64,000 bases of DNA from Armigeres subalbatus. Taxonomy: Eukaryota > Arthropoda > Insecta > Diptera > Culicidae. Shown in pieces: positions 13,201 to 23,097 of this stretch. The notes beneath the pieces are model-generated. The model was not told the origin of the DNA. It saw nothing but the letters and a program-made list of their open reading frames with translations, and ran no database searches. Numbering within the stretch: the stretch's first letter is position 1; each line of letters starts with the position of its first letter. The position numbers and the translations under genes were made by a program. Location of the stretch: the NCBI RefSeq assembly GCF_024139115.2, contig NC_085140.1:463295506-463359505 (forward strand), in the 5' to 3' direction.

Positions 13201-15130
13201 ATTATCAGTAGAATGTGTCTTCATTATCACCACAGCACGTGAAACCAAAATCTTGCAGCCAAAATATCTTCTTCATTGATCATTGGAAACCCTTCGGATC
13301 ACTCTCGGCGTGTCATTCGGTTGACGTCCCATTATAAACTACCAACGCAGTCCGTATGCGTGGAGAATAATTGTTTTTTGTATGATATTAAAAAATATTC
13401 ACTGGCTTACATTTGCGGTTTTCGACCACATCATTCAACAATCAACGCGGCACTACTGATTAAAACTGTATGCTAAGCGAGCCATTCGGTCGATAAGTCA
13501 AAATCGATTGAATTAGAGACGGCGAAATACATAGAACTAGATAGACAGAGAGGGAGTGCACGAGCATACACCGCGGGTGTGTATGATGGACGAGCCGATA
13601 AAAACACAAATAATTTTACACTTCACTCTGACACTGCGTTCGAGGATCAAATCTCGGTCGAGAAAGCAATTCTCTTTGCTGTTTTTCTTGCTCGCTCTTG
13701 GTATTGTTTTTCTTTTTTTTTAAAGAAGGGCGAAAATCTCTCGTGTGTCATAAACCGCTCTCCCGCTACAAAATACGCTAACTAGGCTCCTCTTAGCAGT
13801 GATCGCGTTTCCGTAAACTACAAAACATTACTAAACAAACTTCCACATATTATTGACAAAGGAACCAATTACTTGTACGACGACAACTCTGAGACTGGTC
13901 TGACCACTGAACCAACACTACTCCGGTAGCATGAATTTTGTGTCCAACTTTGTTTCATCCCCACTCTGATTTCGATTCATCCCCACCACCAGCTATACGA
14001 TATACTCGAGTATACGCAATACGAAAATACTCACCAACACAATCTCGCTCTCCCAGCTAGTGGTAGTGGAACGCAAGATGAATGCAAAACGATGAGCGTG
14101 GAAATCCTTCTCACACGATGTGCCACCAGCAACAGAAGCCGAATGTTTTCCACAACACACCATCAGAGCTTGGAAAACTCTCAAGCTGTCTGTCTGTTTG
14201 CATGGTGTTTCTACAACGGTGTGCACGGCGATAGAACATACACGAATCATAATATTTATTGAAACCTCGTAGTTCTTCTTTTGCTCGCCTATCTTTCATA
14301 AAGCATAAACATAAATATAATCAAGGAGTTGGACATGCCGTGGCCTCCTAGCGAAGGAAGGCTATATATGGCCTTCCATCTACCAGAAAAAGACAACACA
14401 CTGCTCGCGATATGATTCGTAAGGAAGATTCAAAGACGGAGAAGGTGCACCAATACTACGTTTTGGATTCCAATTTCATATACTTGACGTCGCCGTGTGT
14501 GCAACTGCCGTGGAAGAGGGATAGAAGGAAAAATATCATAAACAATTTATTATTATGACAGAAAGGTGGAGTCATTTTGATAATTTCGTTATATTATTAA
14601 TAAGCACATCGGAAAAGGAGGACCTTCAGGATGTGATCGTGTGTTAGTGCGGTGTATGAACTGTGTGCGTTGCTGGGGTGACTTTGGATCAGAAATGTTT
14701 TTTCAGGGGGTGGTTGGTGGTGTTATTTTGATATGATTGGTTAAAATAAGTGCGGTTGATTGTGTTTTTAATGATCAAATATTTGCCTGTACCTATGAAC
14801 ATAAGCAACTCAAGGTTAAAACAAATATAACGATTGATAATAATTACGTATCAATTAGTAATTATGATGGTTTTACCTGAAGCGTTTATAAATCAATATT
14901 TTAGTCACTTCTGTGAATCTGCGGAATCTGTGATTTGGGAAATTAGGGCTAAGTTGTTCACATAAATCCTATGAAGTGGAAACATAAGCTAAAACAATTC
15001 TATAAATATTTTAATCATCCATTTGTTAATCTAATAACAGAATTATATAAAAATGTCTCATGCCTTTTTTTAATGCTGATTGTTAGTTTCACATCCGAAA
15101 GGAGGTGATTAGGAGAAGTCTTCATTTGCA
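10236..15130. other. Gene-free DNA, possible distal 5' region of the spalt-like gene
   Basis: No protein domain is recognisable in any ORF. One 84-codon plus ORF at 12435-12689 has ordinary-looking composition but no motif and no splice context. The stretch from about 13250 to 14550 is less AT-rich than its surroundings and has several purine- or pyrimidine-rich runs, which could mark a promoter or 5' exon. I see no decisive signal. Confidence 0.3.
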
Positions 15131-15154
15131 TTGAAGAATAATATGGTATTTTAG

Positions 15155-15698
15155 CATAAGCATTGAGCAATTCGCACAAATTCGTAGGTGGTACAAGCCA
15201 TGAGGGTTGAGGGTTGCATCACTTTCATCCGTTACCACAGATATTGATTTGGGACTAATCACTATCTCTTAGATGGAAGCAATGCACTCTCCAACAATCA
15301 AGATAGTCCTGGCCACGTCCTTGCAAATGCTGAGGAAGGGAAAGGATGCCCAAATAACCAAAAGTTTCTTTAAGAGTACGTTTTTCGCTTAATCAGCTCA
15401 GTGAAGCTGATTAAGCGAAAAACGTACTCTTAAAGAAACTTTTGATTACTTGGGTGGTTAGTTGGACACCTACTTAAGAAAGATGCAGAGAACTCTACGA
15501 CCTCTCATATGTGCCACGGGAGGTTTTGGGATTGTGTGGAAGGTTATAACAGTAGGAATCGTTTTTTGGTAGGGTAGAACGTGAAACACAGAAAGAACTA
15601 AGATAGAAATACAAAGTAGGTACGAGCCTGGAATTTAATCCACGACCTCCTGTTTATAAGGCAGAAGCAGTAGCCACTAGACCACTGGGCTAGTCTCC
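15155..15698 (-). mobile_element. tRNA-derived SINE with 24-bp target-site duplication
   Basis: An identical 24-base direct repeat beginning TTGAAGAATAATATGG lies at 15131-15154 and 15699-15722 and brackets a 544-bp insert. On the minus strand the insert starts with a tRNA-like head: an A-box-like TAGCCCAGTGGT, then a B-box-like GGATTAAATTCC about 45 bases later (15630-15698). A long exact duplication plus a pol III head is the signature of a retroposed SINE. There is no poly-A tail. A large hairpin (15360-15443) lies inside the body. Confidence 0.75.
15360..15443. repeat. Perfect 39-bp inverted repeat inside the SINE
   Basis: Left arm 15360-15398 (AAAAGTTTCTTTAAGAGTAC...) and right arm 15405-15443 are exact reverse complements with a 6-base loop (CAGTGA). 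Imperfect pairing continues outward on both sides through CCCAAATAACC and GATTACTTGGG. The transcript would form a very stable hairpin. Confidence 0.9.
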
Positions 15699-15847
15699 TT
15701 GAAGAATAATATGGTATTTTAGGTCAGAAAATCGCTTCTCGTAAAGTTATTGTATAAATTATTTTCAAAAAAAAAAACAAATTTGGAGCTCTAGAGCTCG
15801 GTTGCCCGTGAGTCGATTTTGCTTAAAATTTGACCAAACCTCAGTTA

Positions 15848-17530
15848 CAGTCACTCTCAAAATTGAGCGTACAGTATGGATTAGTTGACTACATTCGAAA
15901 ATTTCAAAGGAAATTAAATGGTTAGCTCGGTTGTTTTTAATGCATTTCAATATTCATCCCTTCCTTTAATGTATGTGTACATAAAATTGTTTAAATTTTT
16001 TCTCTAAAGTTCATTTATTTGAAAATAATCTCAAAATACGCCTATTAGATGTGACAAAATTGAGCGTACAGCTAATGTTTTCCTATAAAATTTCTTATTA
16101 TAAATACGAATAATGTATTTTAATATTGGTTTTTCATTATTATATTTATAATAATAAACATCCGCTACTTAAACATTCAATGTTTTGAAATTAAACCATG
16201 TTTTGGTCAAAATGGCGAACAAGTGAGAGGTAAGAACATTGCTATTTAACAATTCAATGCCTGTGGGCAAAATAAATGCTTAAATTTGTATGTTTCACCG
16301 GCATCGCATCTTATATATGATAAATAATCGAAATCGAGCGAGACATACGATTAATTTGTCAAAATTCAGTCGGTAAATGATGAAAACAGATGTAAACATA
16401 TAGAGAAAACGACAAATGTTAGGAATGACATAATTTAAATTTAGTATGTCTTTAACATAAATTTGTTTTAAAGCTCGGTTATTGCCTCAGGTCTATCATT
16501 AAGAGTAATATTATTGAATCCAATCATTCACAGTCAAATTATAAAAGTACAAGGTGCATGTTAAAGTACCGAACATAAAACAGCTTTTCAATCCCGTAGA
16601 GCACTTCTGATTGAATATTGAAAAGTTAGCTTAAAATCGTAATTTCATAATTAAATTTGGATTAAACTCCACGATCTGTTACCATAAGAGATACAATTGG
16701 ATGATTTCCATGTGGCGAGTAAAAATAAACTTTTTTAAGAGTTCGGCAGCTTATTTAACGATATCTTTGTGAATTGAAATGATTCAACCAAATTTGTTCC
16801 TACGGTGACTGAGTCTTCAAATATAAAATGACATCTTATAATGCATCCGTGTGCTGCTCTTTTATTAATATTATTATTAATGAGTGTCCTGAGCTTATAA
16901 GCTACCTATACATCGACTTTTAAATAAAGTTATACTTAATTTGAAATATGCCGTTCCCAACATTTGTCGTTTTCTTTATATGTTTACATCTGTTTTCATC
17001 ATTTACCGACTGAATTTTCCCAAATTTATCGTATGTCTCGCTCGATTTCGATTATCTATCATATATAAGACACGATGCCGGTGAAATCCATATCTTAAAG
17101 TATCTATTTTGCCCAGCAGCATTGAATTGTTAAATAGCATTGTTTATACATCTTAATTGTTCGCCATTTTGATTAAAACATGGTTTAATTTCAAAACATT
17201 GAATGTTTAAGTAGCGGATGTTTATTATTATAAATATAATCATGAAAAATCAATATTAAAATACATTAATCGTGTTTATAATAAGAAATTTTATAGAAAA
17301 ACATTAGCTGTACGCTCAATTTTGTCACATCTAATAGGCGTATTTTGAGATTATTTTCAAATAAATGAACTTTAGAGAAAAAATTTCAACCATTTTATGT
17401 ACGCATACATTGAAGGAAGGGTAAATATTGAAATGCATTAAAAACAACCGAGCCAACAATTAAATTTCCTTTGAAATTTTTGAATATATTCATCTAATCC
17501 ATGCTGTACGCTCAATTTTGAGAGTGACTG
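15848..17530. mobile_element. 1.68-kb Tc1-type foldback element with IR/DR termini
   Basis: The ends read CAGTCACTCTCAAAATTGAG and the reverse complement, flanked by TA (15846-15847 and 17531-17532). The inverted arms are about 600 bp (15848-16448 and 16931-17530) around a 480-bp centre. Each arm carries a second, inner copy of the AAAATTGAGCGTACAG word (16054-16071 and 17308-17325). This gives the inverted-repeat/direct-repeat layout known for transposase-binding sites in some Tc1 elements. No transposase ORF remains. Confidence 0.85.
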
Positions 17531-17813
17531 TATAGCTTGAATTTACCATTTATAATCTTCGATCATATTGATTCACAGGGGAGACAAATATTGCGATGAA
17601 ACTAAAATGATTTTTTGACGAAAAATTTATATTAAAATATCTTGAAAACTACAACTTTTAGTGTACAGATATCTTCATCAATATTTTTTGCTGAACATCG
17701 AAAAATGGCAAGAAAAATCGAGATCTAGAACTTCAAAATTGGCCATTTTGTGGTCGAAAAACTAAAGTGGGCACTTAATTATGCTGGCCATTGTATGTAC
17801 TTGGGGGTCGTTC

Positions 17814-17953
17814 AAAAATGACGACACAGGATATAGGGGGGGCTCTGGGATTTTGTGACAGTGCATATACAAGGTATACAAAAAAGAGTGACAGGGGGGG
17901 AGGGGTGGTCTAGAAATCTCAAAAAGTGGTGGACGTCATATTCGAATCGTCCC
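17814..17953. mobile_element. Small Harbinger-like MITE with TTG duplication
   Basis: The inverted ends are GGGGTCGTTCAAAAATGACG and CGTCATATTCGAATCGTCCC, flanked by TTG at 17811-17813 and 17954-17956. G-rich internal runs (AGGGGGGG) face each other. A 3-bp duplication with GGG-starting ends fits PIF/Harbinger-type elements. It resembles the element at 37914. Confidence 0.6.
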
Positions 17954-18010
17954 TTGGGACAGTTATGCATAAAACGACAGTATAATGCCCTCTAGAGTGA
18001 TTCAAATTTT

Positions 18011-18586
18011 GACTTTTTTGCTCCCCTATGCTTATACGATGGCATTTGCTATTTTAAAAATCGTACTAAATTTTTAGCTAATTTGGATGTAATTTAACTG
18101 AAACAAGCAGTTTGAAGCTTGTATGAAAATTAGTATGTAAACAGTTAGCAACATAGGAATTTTAACAAAGAAAAATATCATCGTTGTTGCTAAACGATTT
18201 CATGCTAGCAACAAAAGTTATTGGAGAAATACTGAGTTGTGGAAAATTCAACACGTAACACGTAAAAGAATAACATCAATATCAATAATGAGCATTTTTG
18301 TTTTCTATATAATTTTGCTCACAAAAGTCAGATTGCTTCGCAACAACAACTGACTTTCAGCTTAGGATCTATTATGTGATGGCGATGAGTTAAATATATT
18401 CAAATAGATTCTGAGCTCCTTCTCGAAACGATCCTTCACATAAGTGGCAATTCTAGTAATAGTAATTTTCATATCACCTTCAAATGGAACGTGCACAATC
18501 AAATTTCATCCGAATTAGCTAAAAATTTAGGAGGACTATTAAAATATCAAAAACAATCGTTTAAGCACAGGGGAGCGAAAAAGTGC
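18011..18586. repeat. Foldback repeat with about 98-bp imperfect arms
   Basis: The left arm (18011-18108) has GCTCCCCTATGCTTATACGA then AATTTTTAGCTAATTTGGATG. The right arm (18488-18586) has the matching CATCCGAATTAGCTAAAAAT then GCACAGGGGAGC. The centre of about 380 bp is non-coding. Target duplications are not clear. Confidence 0.6.
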
Positions 18587-18783
18587 ACACGGTTATGCAA
18601 CATTTTTCATAAGTGATTACTGCCTATGATTGCACATTCGGAAAGGCAACCAGTGCCTTCTGAATATGCTAAAAAAAATAATTAGACCTAAACAAAATTA
18701 ATTGGATCTATATCATTGTGCGTTCAAAAATGACTATAATACACGAGAAAGGCACCATCACTACTAGGCGGATCATTTTGGGT

Positions 18784-19002
18784 TTATGTTCCAATTTTTG
18801 AGCCATCTGTATAGAATTTTATGGAATCATCACGAATAGTGGGACCTCCGTCTTCCCAATTCATACGTGATGCCTCACATATGTTATAAGGATTGTCATA
18901 GTTTTTCACAGGTGTCATCCAGACTCCATTCATATCCATCACTGGACCATATTGGAACTTTGGTGAAATCTCGCGTGATTTTTGAAAACGTCGTAAGTCC
19001 AA
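18784..19002 (-). pseudogene. Non-LTR retroelement fragment ending in an RNase H start
   Basis: The minus-strand frame ends with DDSIKFYTDGSKIGT followed by a stop. The FYTDGSK motif is the first catalytic strand of LINE-encoded RNase H, with the first catalytic Asp. About 55 residues precede it, with no further identifiable motif. The rest of the domain is cut off where a CTAGGTGGATTA repeat end begins (18742-18782). LINEs of the I and Loa groups carry RNase H, but the fragment is too short to place. Confidence 0.5.
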
Positions 19003-19076
19003 AAGAGACGCTCTCTTTGATTACTTTCTCTTTCGATAATTACGAAGCCATATTAACATTTACATCGGATGTTTCA

Positions 19077-19310
19077 ACTAGCCACCCTATAACCAGAGAC
19101 CGGCGGAGTGAAAAACTGTCGAAATGGCAACGTATGAAAATGCATGAAATCGTAGAAATAATACCGGCATCACTTGAACTTTTTGCCTGCTTCTTATGGA
19201 TGCAAAAAGTAAACAAGTCGAATTGGACCGCTTTTGACGGTTCGATTGGAAACAAGATGGCGTCTTCGCCGATCTCTTATTATAGTATTTCTAGTTTCAT
19301 CATGCTTTTT
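19077..19310. repeat. MITE copy, CTATAACCAGAGACCGGCG family
   Basis: The ends CTATAACCAGAGACCGGCGG and CGCCGATCTCTTATTATAG form imperfect inverted repeats. A second copy lies in opposite orientation at 33892-34085, sharing the interior (AAGTAAACAAGTCGAATTGG, GATTGGAAACAAGATGGCG). It is non-coding. Confidence 0.7.
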
Positions 19311-19379
19311 GCTTATTTTTTCCGCTTCTAACTGCACGGATTCATGCAACGGAAGCAGATTTAGAATTGTATCTAGCAA

Positions 19380-20600
19380 TTTCGCTAAGCGCTACGCATC
19401 ACTCCCGTTATAGCATTGGACACCTTTGCAGTTTTGTTAGCTTCTTCTGTGCAGTAGCCTCTTTCGTTTTTGGCCACCACACAGTAGCAGATAAAGAGAA
19501 ATTCACATAAGAGAGGTCAAAATTGCACTTTAGGGAGATAGATTCAGTTTTTTCCATCGATTCCCAGTTATTTGCGTTCATTTGAATGAATTAACAATCA
19601 AAGCACTGAAGCGAAATAATGAAATTAGGGTAAAATGACCAATAGTGGACCCCCTTGTAGCGAAATTTTTCTCTTCCTGCTTGATATCTAATAACAAGTT
19701 CTGCACATCCTCTTCATGATACATACATAAAACACTTAAATACACGACGTTATTCGTTGAAATTATCATTTTAAAGTCTGACTGAATTCGCCCTATAGTA
19801 GACCCCCTGGGGGTCCATAATAGGAAAATGCGTCCCTATAGTCGACACTTCATTTGATTTTGACGTAAACTACGTCTAAGGGGAAGACTCGGATACAGGG
19901 TGTAAAATGAAAATTTCAAAATTGGGGACCGTCACGAAATCATGTAAGATTTGTAACATTAATAGGTTCTTTATCTTTCGATGAATTTCAAAGATTTATA
20001 TATAAATCGATTCGCAAACTCTCCACCAATTTGCCAGTAGTATTGAAACTATTGATTTTCAACGCTAAACTATTGAAAATTTGAGTTCTTTCATGCATTA
20101 TGCAACCCCTATACAGCGCGTTCCATCCTTGGTAACTGCCTACTTTTAGGGTATTATCTATTATTGAACTGGGTTGTATGAATGGGGTGGCCCAGCCGCT
20201 AGATAGTGGAGCCCCTACTCCCTCATAGAGTGGGAGGTGGTCAGGTAAAGCTGGGTAGTAGTGTTGTGGGATGGTTTCTTCTCTTCTATATAGAGCGGAA
20301 TTATTGGTTCAGTGTATTATATTTGGTTATACGTAGTTTACGTCGAGCGGTCGTATCTTGTATACAACCCCAACATTTTCATGTTTCGTTTCGGGACGTT
20401 CTTCTTCCCTATTATGGACCCCCAAAATATTCCTATAATGGACACTCTCGTGTTTATTTTTTATAGAATTGTAAAAAACCATCCAAATTTACTGTCCATA
20501 CGATTTCCAATGCATGTAATCAAATCATAGGTAAGGTAGGTTCCCCCGATGGAATTTCATAGACCTTAATCTTTTTACGTTGAAATCTTTAATCATTCCA
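19380..20600. other. Gene-free repeat-like DNA with recurring GGACCCCC words
   Basis: Words such as ATAGTGGACCCCC, AGACCCCCTGGGGGTCC and TATGGACCCCC recur at about 19640, 19797 and 20413. The second is a 7-bp-arm hairpin. This suggests a degraded repeat. No coding sequence is supported. Confidence 0.4.
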
Positions 20601-20602
20601 TA

Positions 20603-20765
20603 ATATCTCGCTTAACTTTTCAAAAGGACCTAAGCAACATTTTTTTCATTAATTAATTTGACTACTGCAACCAATAGCTTTCATGTCGTTCTGTTGATTG
20701 CGCTATTCAAATTAATTCATGAAAAAAATGTTACTTAGGTCCTTTTGAAAAGTTAAGCGAGATAT
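20603..20765. repeat. Foldback repeat with 59-bp near-perfect arms
   Basis: Left arm 20603-20661 (ATATCTCGCTTAACTTTTCA...) and right arm 20707-20765 are reverse complements with a few mismatches and a 45-base loop. The shared word AAAAGGACCTAAG marks both arms. Confidence 0.8.
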
Positions 20766-20865
20766 ACTTCCAATAAACATCAAATAAATGTTATTAATTA
20801 TTTTCTTGTTAAATTATACTCAAAACACATGATTGGAAAATTGCGTACTCTTACCCCACCCGATG

Positions 20866-20899
20866 CGCACTCTTACCCCACCGGTGGGGTAAGAGTGCG
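20866..20899. repeat. Perfect 34-bp palindrome
   Basis: CGCACTCTTACCCCACC is followed immediately by its exact reverse complement with no loop. The word TACTCTTACCCCACC also occurs just upstream (20845-20860), and a relative (CGCACTCTTGCCCCAC) lies at about 49660. It therefore belongs to a repeat family. Confidence 0.85.
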
Positions 20900-21149
20900 T
20901 TTTTCACGTGTCTTGCAGGAAGGGCTCTACTAAACCAAATTTCAATAATTCCATTATTTTTTTCTTTTAGTAACATATAGTAAGAGTAAACAAATCGTCG
21001 ACATTGATTTGATATGCAGAACCTTGCTTCATAAGGGCCACATGTTCGATTGAAAACTACGTGCGTACTATTTCCCCACTCTACTCTACGTAAATCTGAA
21101 AAGGGAAGGGGATCCTAGAAATGCGAGCTTTCACTCGAAGAAATATTTT

Positions 21150-21640
21150 ATGTACAATAAACTACAGAGGTAAAATATACCAGGTTTTGTGTGTCGTACA
21201 GGAACTTCACTTCAATTACGTAAGGCAAAACGGAGACGTAAGGCAAAATTGGCCATTCCATTACTCCTACTTTTTGTATAAATCCTCTAAAAAAATAATG
21301 TTTCTTCATACTTTTCGCAAACCCCTCCCAGCTAAGCGTTGTGTAATTTATGGATGTTTCTTTTGTTTAAATGGACTTCAAGGACTTATCCTTAAAAGGA
21401 GTACTGATAATTTCCGGTTTCAATACCTTCTTCCTTTGTTTTATCTCGGCTGGAGATACGGGTTTGATATCAGAACACGAAGGTTAATATGCGTATTCTT
21501 GCACCACCCGTTCCTGTGTACTTTTACTCCACAGCCCCAAAATTTGATAAGTTTTAGGTATCGAAAATGAAAATCGAACACGCACACAGAGGGACGAATC
21601 CTTAGAAAGAGGGTCAAAAGGTAATTTTTCAAAATGATGT
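21150..21640 (+). repeat. Repeat shared with 48.2-49.7 kb
   Basis: Shared words in order are ACTACAGAGGTAAAA, CCCCTCCCAGCTAAGCGTT, GGAGATACGGGTTTGA, CACCCGTTCCTG and TACTTTTACTCCACAG. The 48.2-kb copy carries the same order with longer spacers. The ORFs across it are not conserved between the copies, so I treat it as non-coding. Confidence 0.6.
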
Positions 21641-22310
21641 GATGTGAAATATTTTTCTCGCATTATACAGGCTATAAAACATTGTAAATTACTTTGGTTG
21701 AGTCAATTTGACGATATTGTGCCCATTGAGGTACCTTTGAAGTTGGCATGTAAACTGTTTTTAACACCATTGATAATATATAAATATGAGGTATGATATC
21801 TTTGCAATATTTTTCAAATTTGTTATTCAATCATTTCAAACTCAATACATCTTCAAAGATAACATAATCAACTATCAGTTGCATACATTATATCACAATT
21901 TCATGAAATATTCACCCTTAGCTTATGGAGTTGAATTTAGGCTTATTCCTAATTTTACTCATTTCGTAGTGTTTTCATGTGGTCAGAAAACAATTTACCC
22001 ATCGTTACCCAGCGCTGAAAATCGCATGGCTACTACTTTACATTATATATTTTCAAACTAAACCAAATTTAGGGCCCGCCAGGGCCCGCAGGATTTTTCC
22101 GAAGCATTTGAAAGTGAAGTAAAATACATGAAAATGTATGTATATGTAATGAATGCTACAATCACAACAATCGTTATGAAAGTAGTTGAAAATGATAAAA
22201 TTTCATCACAATAAGTATAATAAACCCATTTGTTCTCATTTTAAGCCATATTTGTACTTTTGACCGTCTTTTTTTTCAATCCGTCCCACTGTGACGCAGT
22301 CCTAATTTAC
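21641..22310. other. Gene-free AT-rich DNA
   Basis: A 91-codon ORF at 21786-22061 has no recognisable motif and no splice context. Nothing else is supported. Confidence 0.4.
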
Positions 22311-22317
22311 ACTGAAC

Positions 22318-22560
22318 CACAGACAAATAGACGTAACTCTGAAGAAATTCCCATCGACCATCATTTCAACAGCCGTTTTAAATTGAATTGATTGCGAGTT
22401 CCACATCCAGAGGCGCTCCCATCGTATATCTTTGTGTTTGACATTTCACACTAGCGCCTTCTGTTGACATTGTTGTACTAAACTTGATTTCGTGCAACAT
22501 GCACGCGAGATGGTTGCAGAGTATGATGTGGTTTCTAGCTGGTACGTCTGTTTGTCTGTG
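22318..22560. mobile_element. hAT-like MITE with 7-8 bp duplication
   Basis: The ends CACAGACAAATAGACGTAAC and GGTACGTCTGTTTGTCTGTG are inverted repeats. ACTGAAC is duplicated exactly at 22311-22317 and 22561-22567. The CA-starting terminus and a duplication near 8 bp fit hAT elements. It is 243 bp long and non-coding. Confidence 0.75.
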
Positions 22561-22677
22561 ACTGAACTATCAAGATGAACAAACCACGGCTCGATATGGG
22601 AATATAACCAAGGCCGAAGATAGATCAGTATTTCAGTATTTCATACAGATGAGCAATCCGGTCCTCGGGTGAGTCAT

Positions 22678-22890
22678 TTAACCTAAAATAATATCTTTAT
22701 CGTCAACCAGCTCGTAGCTGTCGCCAAGAACGCGTTTTACGTACGCCTCTATATGTTTTGGTTCGAGTTTAGCACAATAGTCTTTGGATTTATTAGAGAG
22801 TACGGTATTCTTTTTTAAAACTTTTTCACCTACTTGATATGTGGGAGCTCTACTATCACACCCAGTTTTTTTTACGCGGTTAGAATTCAT
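22678..22890 (-). pseudogene. Ty3/gypsy-type integrase C-terminal fragment
   Basis: The 70-residue frame includes YQVGEKVLKKNTVLSNKSK, then AKLEPKHIEAYV and GDSYELVDD. This is the small SH3-like C-terminal region typical of gypsy integrases (hydrophobic-VG-V then LS, AKL-P, and a YEL-D ending). The catalytic core is absent and stops precede the fragment. It is an isolated tail of an LTR retrotransposon. Confidence 0.6.
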
Positions 22891-23097
22891 TAATTTCTCA
22901 GTAAACCCGAATTTTCACAGCTGAATTTTCTTTGTTTTTTTGTGAATTTTTTCGTGAGGTTAACTCATCGTTTCATTAACGCTGAAGGTCTCAAACGTCT
23001 AACACAAAACCTTGTAAAAAAATACCTGGTTGTAGATCGTAAGTTATAATATTTTGATTATTTTTGATAGGCCCTAACTAAATTTTCTCCGATTTCG

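Noticed and set aside
18867..19331. 154-codon plus-strand ORF
   Set aside because: It crosses the antisense of the RNase H fragment and a MITE, so it is not a gene.
21121..21570. 149-codon plus-strand ORF
   Set aside because: It lies in a repeat whose other copy (48-49 kb) does not keep the frame.
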